From contig NZ_OY775906.1 in the NCBI RefSeq assembly GCF_963675065.1, positions 350,001 to 414,000 of the forward strand: a stretch of 64,000 nucleotides of DNA, written 5' to 3'. Position 1 is the first letter of the stretch, and every line of letters starts with the position of its first letter. Below, piece after piece: positions 1 through 9,022 of this stretch. This DNA comes from an uncultured Draconibacterium sp. Lineage in GTDB: Bacteria; Bacteroidota; Bacteroidia; Bacteroidales; Prolixibacteraceae. The translations under genes and the position numbers were made by a program. The notes beneath the pieces were generated by a model that did no database searches, was not told the DNA's origin, and saw only the letters and a list, made by a program, of their open reading frames with translations.

Positions 1-2435
1 ACGAAACAAGAGGGTATGCTGCACAAGATATTGTGTCTCTGATATCTTATGAGAACTCTGAATTAGCGCCAGCTATTGCGGTTGAATATTTTAATAATCA
101 ATTTAATAAGATAGAAAAACAAGAGCCAGAGGACGTTTCAGTAGAAGAAAATGAGGATGCGGAAATATCACAATGGAAAATTGAAAATGCCGAGTGTGTC
201 CCATTTGAAAGGTTGGCAGAACTGAACCATCAATGGCATAATCTGGGAGCCATTGCCAAAGCTTCACCAAAAGAATTTGTCGAATGCTTTTGGCCATTTC
301 TTGACAGATTAACAGATAAATTGAAAACAAAATACCAACCGATTCAAGAAAGATATTTAGATGTATCCGGTATCTGGTTTCGTTTAAGTGAAGATGAAGA
401 ATCTTCAGAGAAACCGTATCTTCCCGGAGCTCTTGAAGATGCGATAAAACTTTATGCTATTCAGGATACCACAAACTTTATAGCGTTTGTTAATCTAAAG
501 AAAAGTAGCCTATTTTCTCCACAGCATCGCCTTATAATAAAAGGCATATCACAACTTATTACGAGCCATCCAGATTTTATTTTGACTTATCTACTGGAAG
601 ATGATAGACGGTTTTTTCTTGGGAGTGAATTTGGCAGCTCTTCCTATCGATGTTCTTTGAAGCTTATTTCTGCATTATTTCCCAATCTAGAAGATTCAAA
701 GCGCAAAGTGCTTGAAAACAGAATCTTATCCTTGGAGGCCTATAAGTGTAAGGATAAAACCGACGCAAAAATGCGCAGAGATTATTTAAGATGGAATAGG
801 GGTGTCCGGTTTGATTTTTTGTCTATTTTACCCAAAGAGGAGTTATCCCCAGAGGCTTTGAAAATTGTAAAAGAGGAAAAAAGAAAATTCGGGAAAAATG
901 TAAGAAATCCATTGGAGGTAGAAAGATCGTCTGGTTTTATGGCAGCTGAAAGCCCAATGTCTCTTGGCCAAATGGAATTGGCGAGTGTTGAAGATATTGC
1001 AAAGTGTTTTAATGAGTTTAACGAAAACGATCATCGGGGAACTATGCGCTATCTCAGTAGCTCTGTACATGCAAAGACATTAGGTGAGCTTTGTAAAAAA
1101 AATCCAGAAAAGGCTTTGGCTGTTGCCGAATTACTTCCTCCAGAAAAAAGTAGAGCAATTGAGTATGTTGTTGAGTGTTTCTCGGAAAGCAATAAAGACC
1201 TCCACGAACTGCAAAACATTATCAGCCATTTTAAATCAAAAGGATTCAACTCGGATAGCTTTTATCAATCTTGTGCCGAAGCTCTTAAAAAGAGGATTAA
1301 AAGACCAGAGGGACTTTCGGATGAGTGGTGCAATCGGCTTGAGCGCTGGATGAGTAGTACAGATAATGGATGGCCAATTGCCCGGACAAATGAAGACAAA
1401 AAAGAAAAGAGGAAGGGAAGTTTAATTTGGCATGATAGCGGGCGTGTTGTGCCTCAAGGAAACTATACTTTAATCGAAGCAATATCTTATGGACTTCTTT
1501 TTAGAGAAAAACCGGAATATAACTGTTGGCTAGATTTTCTAGGAAGAAGTTTGAAATATGGTGATGCTATTGAACTTTGGGAATTTGCTTTAGTATATTT
1601 GATAAGAAGGTTTCTTCCATGGTGTAATGTAAATGACGCAAATGAGTTTCTATTGAAGCTAAGTCAGGCGTATCCACAGATTATTGGTGGAAGAGATTTT
1701 GGAATTACTATTGCAAGTGCTGTTCATTGGATGGATGATGCAATGCTGAATAACTGGATGACAAAAGTCTTATTGTTGTCATCTGACTCAAGTGACCAAT
1801 TATTTGGTGAAGTATTAGGATTTCGGCTTATTCTTAAGGCTAATCATGATTGGTGTGAAGTAGAGTATAAAAAGCTGAGAAAAACGAAAAATGTTAAAGC
1901 ATTAATTGGCTTTGCTTATTCAGTTAGAAAATTGTGGGAATATCGAGAACATCGCTCAAATTGCTCAAATTACTTTATTGAACTACTTGGGTTGCAGAAT
2001 GATGAGATTGATGAAATCCTTACGTGGATTCTACACCATGAAAGTAATGTAGACCTTAGTCCTCAATTCAAATCTGTTCTTGATGCTTTTATTGACAACA
2101 GAACATTCGAAAGAAGTAAAACCCGATTTGTCTCCCGAACATTAGCTTCTTTAACACCTCATATGCCAGAAAAAATATATGAAGTCTCTCAGCAGATGAT
2201 AAATGGTTCGGGGCAGGAATTGGGAGATATAAGAACATCTATGGCGGCAGACGCTCCAGAGTTGGTAACTATTGCTATTACACTTCATAATCTCGGAACG
2301 CACTATCAACATAAAGGACTGGATTTATTCGAACAATTACTGGAAATCAATGCATATAAAGTAATGGATGCTTTGTACGAAGTTGACAGTAGGCCTAGAC
2401 TACAAAATAGAAAAAGATTAGCTAGAAGACGGTAG
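1..2435 (+). CDS. C-terminal part of a large helical protein (left end outside window)
   Basis: The frame is open from base 3 to the TAG at 2433-2435 with no stop, so the gene starts upstream of the window. A GTG at 33 is the first possible start inside it but sits in continuous coding sequence and is probably internal. About 810 residues are visible, rich in charged alpha-helix, with no signal peptide, membrane segment, Walker motif or nuclease motif that I can see. The composition resembles the alpha-solenoid tail of large STAND-type or other defence ATPases, whose N-terminal domains would lie outside the window; that is inference. The next gene begins three bases after the stop and encodes a HEPN-like protein, so the two are probably one operon. 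A sampled line (1501-1560) is 33% GC against 55% in the relaxase gene (4861-4920). Confidence 0.6.
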   Translation, partial: ETRGYAAQDIVSLISYENSELAPAIAVEYFNNQFNKIEKQEPEDVSVEENEDAEISQWKIENAECVPFERLAELNHQWHNLGAIAKASPKEFVECFWPFLDRLTDKLKTKYQPIQERYLDVSGIWFRLSEDEESSEKPYLPGALEDAIKLYAIQDTTNFIAFVNLKKSSLFSPQHRLIIKGISQLITSHPDFILTYLLEDDRRFFLGSEFGSSSYRCSLKLISALFPNLEDSKRKVLENRILSLEAYKCKDKTDAKMRRDYLRWNRGVRFDFLSILPKEELSPEALKIVKEEKRKFGKNVRNPLEVERSSGFMAAESPMSLGQMELASVEDIAKCFNEFNENDHRGTMRYLSSSVHAKTLGELCKKNPEKALAVAELLPPEKSRAIEYVVECFSESNKDLHELQNIISHFKSKGFNSDSFYQSCAEALKKRIKRPEGLSDEWCNRLERWMSSTDNGWPIARTNEDKKEKRKGSLIWHDSGRVVPQGNYTLIEAISYGLLFREKPEYNCWLDFLGRSLKYGDAIELWEFALVYLIRRFLPWCNVNDANEFLLKLSQAYPQIIGGRDFGITIASAVHWMDDAMLNNWMTKVLLLSSDSSDQLFGEVLGFRLILKANHDWCEVEYKKLRKTKNVKALIGFAYSVRKLWEYREHRSNCSNYFIELLGLQNDEIDEILTWILHHESNVDLSPQFKSVLDAFIDNRTFERSKTRFVSRTLASLTPHMPEKIYEVSQQMINGSGQELGDIRTSMAADAPELVTIAITLHNLGTHYQHKGLDLFEQLLEINAYKVMDALYEVDSRPRLQNRKRLARRR

Positions 2436-2437
2436 TG

Positions 2438-3052
2438 ATGGAGATTGCAAAAGGAATCAGAAACACAGATTATCAGGCTCTTGATTTATCTAATCCTCTA
2501 AATGAAGATTGGTTAAAGACTTTTGGTTATTTTGAGAATAGAATAAAAGAACGCTATCTTGAACCAGTTGAAATTTTAATGGATGCTGAAGATAAAGTTT
2601 CTGCGTCCGCTAAAAAATTTGGTTTTACCATCATGTCTATAGATTGTCTCTTGATTGAAGTCTTGCAGTCATTTCGTGATGGAATTAAGGATAGCTCTGG
2701 AGAATCTGGCGAGATATTTAGAAACTTTCTAACTCAAAGAAATTCTTTTAGCGGCTATTTCAACACCGTTGAAGCAGATTATTTCTACAAAAAAGTACGA
2801 TGCAATTTATTGCATCAGGCTCAAACATCAAATGATACCAAAATTTGGACTGTTGGAGAGATGATAAGACGTCAAAATGGAATAACGACAATCAACCGAG
2901 TTAAATTCCATCAGGCGATTGTTGACGAATTTGAAATCTATTTAAAAGAGCTGAAAGGGAAGAAATATAAAGTTCTGCTAGAGAATTTCCGAAAAAAAAT
3001 TGGGTTTTATTTGCTCGCTCTAAAAACCTTTGTGCGTATTGTTTTCCGATAA
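2438..3052 (+). CDS. HEPN-like protein with R-x4-H motif
   Basis: A 204-residue protein from ATG 2438; a GTG at 2435 overlaps the previous stop and is an alternative start. The protein is helical. Residues 121-126 read RCNLLH, an R-x4-H signature like that of HEPN ribonuclease domains, and the following HQAQT resembles the 'R-G-L-L-H-Q-A-E-T' pattern of many uncharacterised HEPN-like proteins. HEPN proteins are often toxins or RNases in phage defence and toxin-antitoxin systems. Tight coupling to the large upstream gene suggests they act together. The last ten or so residues (after IGFYLL) look unlike the rest and may come from a recombination junction, since element genes begin just downstream. 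The family assignment rests on one short motif. Confidence 0.6.
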   Translation: MEIAKGIRNTDYQALDLSNPLNEDWLKTFGYFENRIKERYLEPVEILMDAEDKVSASAKKFGFTIMSIDCLLIEVLQSFRDGIKDSSGESGEIFRNFLTQRNSFSGYFNTVEADYFYKKVRCNLLHQAQTSNDTKIWTVGEMIRRQNGITTINRVKFHQAIVDEFEIYLKELKGKKYKVLLENFRKKIGFYLLALKTFVRIVFR

Positions 3053-3100
3053 GCTTTGCCATTGTCTTTTCATCACAACCCATGAAAGGACAAACAGCAA

Positions 3101-3595
3101 ATGACAGATACAAAATTCACCCTCAATGAAATCGATATTATTTACAAGCCCATGAGGGATATGGATAAACGCCCGAAAATAACCTGTTCCGGCGATGCCT
3201 ATGCGGTCTTTCGGGAAAACTGGGACGATATGAAGATTGGCATTGTCGAGCAGTTTAAGGTGATGCTTCTCAGCCGAGCAAACAAGGTTCTTGGAGTGTA
3301 TACTCATTCAACCGGAGGACAGTCCGGGACAGTGGTTGACCGCAAGCTCATTTTTGCAACGGCGTTAAAGAGTGGCGCGTGTTCTGTAATTTTTGCCCAT
3401 AATCATCCATCGGGGAACTTGCAACCATCCGAACAGGACAAAAACCTTCAATGCAAATTGGAAGAATGCGGTAAAATTTTAGATATATCCGTTCTTGACC
3501 ATATTATCCTCAGTGGGACGGACGGCGGATATTATTCCTTTGCGGATGGCACAGCGCATGAGGAAAGGGCAGTAGTGTCGCAATTAACTCTTTAA
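3101..3595 (+). CDS. RadC-like JAB/MPN domain protein
   Basis: A 164-residue protein of the RadC/JAB (MPN+) family. The metalloprotease-type JAMM motif is present as HNHPSGNLQPSEQD, with the two histidines and the aspartate that bind zinc in JAMM folds. The N-terminal helix-hairpin-helix of chromosomal RadC is missing, as is usual for short RadC copies on plasmids and conjugative elements. The biochemical function of such copies is not settled; they are no longer thought to be recombination repair proteins. The start at 3101 has an AAAGGA 13 bases upstream. The gene is followed by a hairpin terminator and then by converging transfer genes, which fits a mobile-element accessory role. Confidence 0.85.
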   Translation: MTDTKFTLNEIDIIYKPMRDMDKRPKITCSGDAYAVFRENWDDMKIGIVEQFKVMLLSRANKVLGVYTHSTGGQSGTVVDRKLIFATALKSGACSVIFAHNHPSGNLQPSEQDKNLQCKLEECGKILDISVLDHIILSGTDGGYYSFADGTAHEERAVVSQLTL

Positions 3596-3602
3596 GATAA
3601 TA

Positions 3603-3634
3603 ATCAAGCCGATAGCATCTGCTGTCGGCTTGAT
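3603..3634. terminator. Bidirectional hairpin terminator between radC-like and relaxase operon
   Basis: Arms 3603-3617 and 3620-3634 pair over 15 bases with one T/G wobble (ATCAAGCCGATAGCA with TGCTGTCGGCTTGAT). It lies between two convergent genes, with A/T-rich sequence on both sides, so it can end transcripts from either direction. Confidence 0.75.
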
Positions 3635-3649
3635 ATTATAATTTGAATC

Positions 3650-4045
3650 TTACCCCTCAAAATAATCCTTCACCTCGACCTCTGTCACGTATGGTTCTTC
3701 GTTTTCAGATGAGAGCTGTGTATAGCGTTCATCTTTGACCACGATTTGGTTGACCGTGTGATTGATAAGGTCAAGATAAAGCTGATGGAGTCTGTATCCT
3801 TTGATGGTGAGTTGTTCCTTGGTAAAGGCGGCTTCGATGATGTTGACATCATCGGTCAGGGAAAACGTAACTTTGCTTAAATGCGCATAGGCAAAAGCCT
3901 GCTCGTTGCCGTCCGGCCACACGAACCGTACGAACGGGTAGATACTTTTCCCTTTTGTTTTTCCAATCTCGTAAATGGTTTCAACTTTCTTGCGTTTGTC
4001 GATTTCTTCTTCGATACGTGTTTTAGATTTCGAGGTCTCTGTCAT
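3650..4045 (-). CDS. Hypothetical protein downstream of MobF relaxase
   Basis: A 131-residue soluble protein, acidic at its C-terminus, with no motif I recognise. Its ATG (4045) lies 23 bases inside the 3' end of the relaxase gene, so the two are translated from one transcript and probably work together, for example in relaxosome function. A central stretch (about residues 40-100) alternates hydrophobic and polar residues, as beta-strands do. I do not know the family. Confidence 0.7.
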   Translation of the reverse strand: MTETSKSKTRIEEEIDKRKKVETIYEIGKTKGKSIYPFVRFVWPDGNEQAFAYAHLSKVTFSLTDDVNIIEAAFTKEQLTIKGYRLHQLYLDLINHTVNQIVVKDERYTQLSSENEEPYVTEVEVKDYFEG

Positions 4046-6740
4046 TATTCTTTGGTTTTATAAATTCATCTTTCTCTTTGCTAAACTGCTTACGGGCACG
4101 TGTGGTATTGATACGCTGTTCAAATTCGTGTGTGTGGCGTTTGCTCAATTCCGTAGCTGACAGCCTGTCGCCACTGATGGCGATATGGTCAAGTAGATCG
4201 TCCTTGGAATCCGTGTAGATTTTTACTTCCTCACGGCCACGCGATACCGAGACATAAAATTGTTTGGCGTTGCTGGCCGGAAACGTGGCCGAGGGCTGGG
4301 CAATAAACACCCGGTCAACCGTCTTGCCTTGCGAGGCATGGGAAGTCATCACATAACCGTGATTGATATTGCCGTAATTTTTATCCAGCAGGATTTCTTT
4401 CCCTGCGACATTGCCTACCGATACCGCCTTGATATTGCCCCCACGGTCAAAGCCTTTGACCATTAACACCTTGCCGTTATCCAGACGGGTTCTGTTTTTA
4501 TCAAACCCGTTCTTGGTAATGCGGATGGTATCCCCCTTGGAAATGTTCATCTCGTGGGCTGTGTACACATCAAACACCTCAGGCTTGGCAACGGGCAGGG
4601 ACAGTGTTGTATCGTCATCGTTTTTAAGCTCAACCCCACTTTGGGTTATACCGCATACTTCGAGTTTTGCGCCTTTCTTTACGCCTTTGACATTCTGGTG
4701 GAACTGTATAACATCCCCCACGTTAAATTGACGCACATCCCGTTTTTCGGCATTCGTCAGATTTTTGTTTTTCAGGCGTGTATAGGGGCGCTCTTTTTCG
4801 TCCAGCGTTCCGCGCTCTTTCAGCCCTTGACGGATTTTGTCCGAAACTTCTTCGCCTTGCGCATGTGTCGGGGCGATAATCAGGGCCGATTTGCCCATAT
4901 CTCGGCATTCCAGATAGTCCTTGACCAGCTCGTCCGTCACTTCATACGGGGCTTTCTCTTTTATCGAGCCGAGCTTGTTCAGCCGCTCGAACCCTTGCTC
5001 GATTTTCCCTTGGGAAATATCTGCTACAGCGTCTTTGTATTCTTGTGTCTTTTGACGGTAGATACGGCTCACTCCTGCTACCTTGATATCGCCGACATCG
5101 CGCAAGATACGAAGCGCATCGCCGCGCCGTACTGAGCTGTGTTGTCTTGTGTCACCGGAAAGCACCAACCGCGCATTGTTATTTTTGGCAAGCTCCAATA
5201 CCGACACCATGTCTTTGCTTGAAAGCAATCCGGCTTCGTCAATCCAGATGACCTGACCTTTGGTCTGTTCCTGTGTGGTTTTATCCAGCAGTAGCTTGGC
5301 AACCGTATCGGCATTGTTAAAGCCTTCACTGCGCAACACATCACGCGCCGCTTCGGAAGAGGGGGCAAAGGCATAAACATTCAGCCCTTTGTCCTCAATC
5401 GCTTCAAAGGCCTGTTTCATCAAAGTCGTTTTACCTGTACCGGCACCGCCGCGAATAATCGTTATACCGTCAACGCTTTTAAGCACGTGACGCACTGCGC
5501 GCGATTGCTCAGGATTAAGCCCCGCAAAGGATTTATTATCCGCATGACGGTCTACAGGTATGAACTTGCCCTTGGTTTGACGGGCTAGGTCAATCATCCG
5601 CTTTTCTTCGGCATGCACGGTTAAGGTCGTGCATTGAATGCGGGTTCTATCCTTGACCTTGATAATCCGGCTATCATTCGCAAAACTCTTGCGGATGGCA
5701 TCGGAAGAAAGGGACGGGTCTTGCATCGCGTAAGAAATGGCCGTGCTTAAAAGAACACGGTCTTGAACCACACTATGGCGTTCAAAACAATGCTCTAGCG
5801 CATGGTTTACGCACTGCTCGGGAGTTAAGGATTTACCCTTGTTATCTGTGTTCCCTCCATTTTTATCCTGTGCAATATGCTCGACCTGGCTATGCCAAAG
5901 GGAACGCAATTCTTGCATCGTGTAGCCTTTTTCTTTTTTGGCACGGGTACGTGCGCCCAGAGAGTCCAGCTCGGCCTTGTTCGTGATGTTCTTTTCTTTG
6001 GCAAACCGCCCGATGGCATCGGTACGTTTGGAAAAAACTTCGATTGCCTTTTCTGGAATAACGTCCAGCTCAAAAGCCTTGTCGGTTACACGGGTGGTAT
6101 AGCCAATGGCATTGAGCTTATCCGAGAGCGTTTTTTGAAAACAGGCCTGATAATAGGGCATATCCCGCTTGATATCCCGAAACTGTCCGGCCTTGAATTT
6201 TTCCTCTTGATTGTCCCATGTGGTGTTAATCACAAAACAGTGTGCATGCAAATGCGGGTCGGGCGCTGAATTATCCACCGGACGTGCCGTCTGGTGGACA
6301 AACTCACCCCAGATAAGCTCGCCCGTGTCGCGCTCTTCCATCTTGCCGTTTTTTCGAACACGGGTTTTGGCATCCGCCTCAATGAGCTGCATGGTGTCAT
6401 GAACGGAGGAGCGGAACGCATCCATCACGCGCTTGTCATCCCCCAGCGCATTTAAAACGGAAACGGATTTAGGGCAGTGGAAATTAATGTCATATCCCAC
6501 CGTGCGATTTGTTTTATTGCGCGGTGTGAGTTTCTCTCCCGTCTTGGGATTGATATTCTCACACAAGCGGTAAAAGTCGTTTTTTTCGATTGCCCCGGTT
6601 AAGCCAAGCCTGTCTGCGACTTTGCCATGGAAACGACCGCCCAGTTCCTGGTCGTCCATATAGTAATCGCCCTTGGAAAGGGCATCGTTGAAGTAGGATT
6701 TGGCGTGTCCGCCGTTGGTGCTTTGTATCATCCGTATCAT
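4023..6740 (-). CDS. MobF-family conjugative relaxase with RecD-like helicase (TraI/TrwC type)
   Basis: A 905-residue relaxase-helicase that would nick and unwind the element's DNA for transfer. The start ATG 6740 is chosen because the protein then begins MIRMIQS, as MobF relaxases do; a frame upstream to a TTG at 6794 gives an untypical extension. Tyr16 and Tyr26/Tyr27 are candidate nicking residues. His163, His165 and His167 (PHLHAHC) form the metal-binding HUH motif. A superfamily-1 helicase follows, with Walker A at 431-439 (GGAGTGKTT) and Walker B WIDEAG. The C-terminus holds a late helicase motif (MTSHASQGKTVD). The gene overlaps the 131-residue gene downstream. One sampled line (4861-4920) is 55% GC, higher than nearby cargo. 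Similar relaxases occur in proteobacterial and Bacteroidetes elements. Confidence 0.93.
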   Translation of the reverse strand: MIRMIQSTNGGHAKSYFNDALSKGDYYMDDQELGGRFHGKVADRLGLTGAIEKNDFYRLCENINPKTGEKLTPRNKTNRTVGYDINFHCPKSVSVLNALGDDKRVMDAFRSSVHDTMQLIEADAKTRVRKNGKMEERDTGELIWGEFVHQTARPVDNSAPDPHLHAHCFVINTTWDNQEEKFKAGQFRDIKRDMPYYQACFQKTLSDKLNAIGYTTRVTDKAFELDVIPEKAIEVFSKRTDAIGRFAKEKNITNKAELDSLGARTRAKKEKGYTMQELRSLWHSQVEHIAQDKNGGNTDNKGKSLTPEQCVNHALEHCFERHSVVQDRVLLSTAISYAMQDPSLSSDAIRKSFANDSRIIKVKDRTRIQCTTLTVHAEEKRMIDLARQTKGKFIPVDRHADNKSFAGLNPEQSRAVRHVLKSVDGITIIRGGAGTGKTTLMKQAFEAIEDKGLNVYAFAPSSEAARDVLRSEGFNNADTVAKLLLDKTTQEQTKGQVIWIDEAGLLSSKDMVSVLELAKNNNARLVLSGDTRQHSSVRRGDALRILRDVGDIKVAGVSRIYRQKTQEYKDAVADISQGKIEQGFERLNKLGSIKEKAPYEVTDELVKDYLECRDMGKSALIIAPTHAQGEEVSDKIRQGLKERGTLDEKERPYTRLKNKNLTNAEKRDVRQFNVGDVIQFHQNVKGVKKGAKLEVCGITQSGVELKNDDDTTLSLPVAKPEVFDVYTAHEMNISKGDTIRITKNGFDKNRTRLDNGKVLMVKGFDRGGNIKAVSVGNVAGKEILLDKNYGNINHGYVMTSHASQGKTVDRVFIAQPSATFPASNAKQFYVSVSRGREEVKIYTDSKDDLLDHIAISGDRLSATELSKRHTHEFEQRINTTRARKQFSKEKDEFIKPKNNDRDLEI

Positions 6741-6917
6741 GGACAGGGGGCTTTTTCCGGTTTTATTGCTCTTAAAGATACGGATTATGAGCAATAATTC
6801 AGGGATGAATACGCACAGAGGGTGAGGGATTTAATCTAAAATTAGATTTGCGGATGATTCGTTTATTCTTTGAAAAAATAAATTGTTATATTGTACTGTT
6901 CTATATAAAACAGGAAG
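6741..6917. other. Divergent intergenic region between relaxase and methyltransferase
   Basis: 177 bases between two diverging genes, very A/T-rich from about 6830 on. It must hold promoters for both directions. I see no clear TTTG/TANNTTTG pair, so no promoter is called. Confidence 0.4.
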
Positions 6918-7670
6918 ATGATGAGCATCGTTTACAGCTTACCCGCTCAGGTTTATGAGATGAATTATGGCTTTCTAAAAAAGGATACTCAGGGGGAGAA
7001 GAGTATTTTTGACGAATGGGATTTTTTAAAAGTATATGATGATGTTTTGTTACAATCAAAACACTATGAAACCATATTAGCTATTCATTACAATGCCCTT
7101 AAAAATTGTTCTCATGCTATTGATTTGGCGTGTGGTTCTGGGAATTTAATCTCTTTGCTCATTAATACGGGGCAGCATGTTACAGGTATAGATATAAGTG
7201 CAAAATCACTATCGTATCTTCAAGAAAAAATAGAGAACAACAGTCGTTTAACATTGATAAAAGATGATGTGACGTCAATGCCAAATCTTAAGGGAAATAG
7301 CTATGATGGGGTTAGTTCGATGATTGCGGCGCATTTGTTGGATAATTTTGAGAACCACCTGAAAGAGGCGTACCGGATTTTATGCCCTGGTGGAGTATTT
7401 GTATTAACAGCCAGAGACGCATCTGGACACCAAGAAAAAATCGTTGAAATTGTCCGAAACTCATTAGATGACAAAGCTCTATTCCATACAATGCAAAAAA
7501 GTTTTGAAATTCTATGTAAGAAACTGCTCTTAACTGCAAATAATCGGTCACATTCTTTATTGCCTGCAGGTTCTGTTGCAGAGAAACTACAAAGAACAGG
7601 ATTTAAAAATATTACATTTATTGAGAATAATTCAAAAGGGGTCATGTATACTCTGACTGCTATCAAATAA
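6918..7670 (+). CDS. Class I SAM-dependent methyltransferase
   Basis: A 250-residue protein with a Rossmann methyltransferase core. Motif I is IDLACGSGNLISLL (near residue 75), followed by the acidic end of strand beta-2 (VTGIDIS). A post-I motif (LIKDDVTSMP) and a motif resembling LKEAYRILCPGGVFVLT follow, all in the usual order for small-molecule methyltransferases of the UbiE/Methyltransf_11/25 group. The substrate cannot be told. ATGs at 6918 and 6921 are both possible; an AGGAAG directly precedes the first. The gene converges on the 448-residue membrane-protein gene, five bases away. It is low-GC like neighbouring cargo and is probably a passenger of the element. Confidence 0.8.
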   Translation: MMSIVYSLPAQVYEMNYGFLKKDTQGEKSIFDEWDFLKVYDDVLLQSKHYETILAIHYNALKNCSHAIDLACGSGNLISLLINTGQHVTGIDISAKSLSYLQEKIENNSRLTLIKDDVTSMPNLKGNSYDGVSSMIAAHLLDNFENHLKEAYRILCPGGVFVLTARDASGHQEKIVEIVRNSLDDKALFHTMQKSFEILCKKLLLTANNRSHSLLPAGSVAEKLQRTGFKNITFIENNSKGVMYTLTAIK

Positions 7671-7675
7671 TTTGA

Positions 7676-9022
7676 TTATTGGATAGAGGAAGATTCGCCC
7701 GATAACGTATAAGTAATTTCTTTTATCTTTGTTATAATTTTTTCAAATTCTTTTAAATTCATTGGATTCTCATCACTGGTAGATAATCTTTTTAGGTACT
7801 TTTTAACCATATCAAGTACTTTTTTATTATAGCGTGTTGAGCAATCTATGAGATTTAAGAACTCCTGTTCTTCTTCAAGAGAAGAATAATGCTTAACCGA
7901 AAAACGGGGTTCAATTTCTGTATTAAAAGCATGCAGACTCCATTCTTCCAGTTTTTCGTTCTTCTCAATATGATAGTCCCAACGAATATGATGCTGTAAG
8001 CGCATAAGAGTATCATCAAGCTTAAATGGGGTTTTGTTTTCTTCTGGATTACTGCAATGAAGACGATATTCTTTATTTGTTAGCATCAAGGCAACAGGCA
8101 TTGCTTTTGTTATTGCTGTATTGAATCGTCCATTACTATATTCGCTTTTTCTGTCTACTGTTCCAGTGGAGCATAAAATCATTGCAGCCTTTTGCCCCCA
8201 TAATTGTATGGCAGGAAAGATATCTCTTTGAGGCACAAAAGAAAGAAATATGCCGAGATTGCGTTGGAGAGGGAAATGATTGTTTTTCCAATTTTTACAA
8301 AGTTGAAGTAACGTATCTCCTGCGGATATACGGGCAGAAAATGGATATAATGCTCGTTGATGTGGCCCTTTGGAATTAAGGCAGACATCCCCTTTACAGA
8401 TATGTCCAGGAGCACAAAAATAGGCATTGTTAAAAGGCGGATTTTGGTTCTTTATACTCAATGATACCATTTGAGAGGCTAGTCCAGTGCTATCGTCACA
8501 AAACGTACCGAGCATGGTTCCGGCAATATATAGGTCAACATTTTCGGTTTTTTCTAAACCTGATTTTTCAATAAATTTAGATTGCAATTCTTCATATTTT
8601 CCACCAAGGACAATTTTATCTATATTTTTTTCATTCTTTTTCTCATTTAGAATATGCTCGGCGTCCGTTAATATTCCTGTTAATGGGTTTTCATTTTTGT
8701 ATGGCTGCCCTTCACCGTAAAATACGTATTTCATTCTTTTAACAGCTACATTCAAATCATATGCACTCAATTTTATTATGTCTGCAATAGGTCTTTTTAT
8801 AGCGAAGGAAAACAATAATATTATTATTAGAAATAAACTGCATGAGACAAGTCCACCACCTAAATAAACAACCCATTCCGGTGTTCCCCAATTTTTTATG
8901 GCCGCAGCGGCTGTTTCTGTTACCCAAAACGAACCTGCAGTGAATAGTACAAGTCCTATTGTCCCCATTAAGGCTTCAAAAATAACACCTGTTATAGGCG
9001 TTACAGTCTTCTTTCTTTTCAT
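7676..9022 (-). CDS. Uncharacterised two-helix membrane protein, last gene of the ABC-transporter operon
   Basis: A 448-residue protein of unknown family. Two hydrophobic segments near residues 14-34 and 52-74 anchor the N-terminus. The rest (about 370 residues) is soluble and most likely cytoplasmic, since the loop between the helices is short. It has several cysteines (near residues 172, 202, 209 and 214) but no enzyme signature I recognise. Its start ATG overlaps the stop of the upstream ATPase gene by four bases, the usual sign of translational coupling, so it probably serves the same transport process, as a regulator, receptor or enzyme acting on the imported compound. That role is inference. 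Confidence 0.65.
   Translation of the reverse strand: MKRKKTVTPITGVIFEALMGTIGLVLFTAGSFWVTETAAAAIKNWGTPEWVVYLGGGLVSCSLFLIIILLFSFAIKRPIADIIKLSAYDLNVAVKRMKYVFYGEGQPYKNENPLTGILTDAEHILNEKKNEKNIDKIVLGGKYEELQSKFIEKSGLEKTENVDLYIAGTMLGTFCDDSTGLASQMVSLSIKNQNPPFNNAYFCAPGHICKGDVCLNSKGPHQRALYPFSARISAGDTLLQLCKNWKNNHFPLQRNLGIFLSFVPQRDIFPAIQLWGQKAAMILCSTGTVDRKSEYSNGRFNTAITKAMPVALMLTNKEYRLHCSNPEENKTPFKLDDTLMRLQHHIRWDYHIEKNEKLEEWSLHAFNTEIEPRFSVKHYSSLEEEQEFLNLIDCSTRYNKKVLDMVKKYLKRLSTSDENPMNLKEFEKIITKIKEITYTLSGESSSIQ

Noticed and set aside
4260..6269. Several plus-strand frames of 60-190 codons within the relaxase gene
   Set aside because: They are antisense to a well-conserved relaxase-helicase with all motifs in place and have no motifs of their own.
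6741..6794. Longer relaxase start at TTG 6794
   Set aside because: The added 18 residues are not seen in the family's usual start, while ATG 6740 gives the expected MIRMIQS opening.
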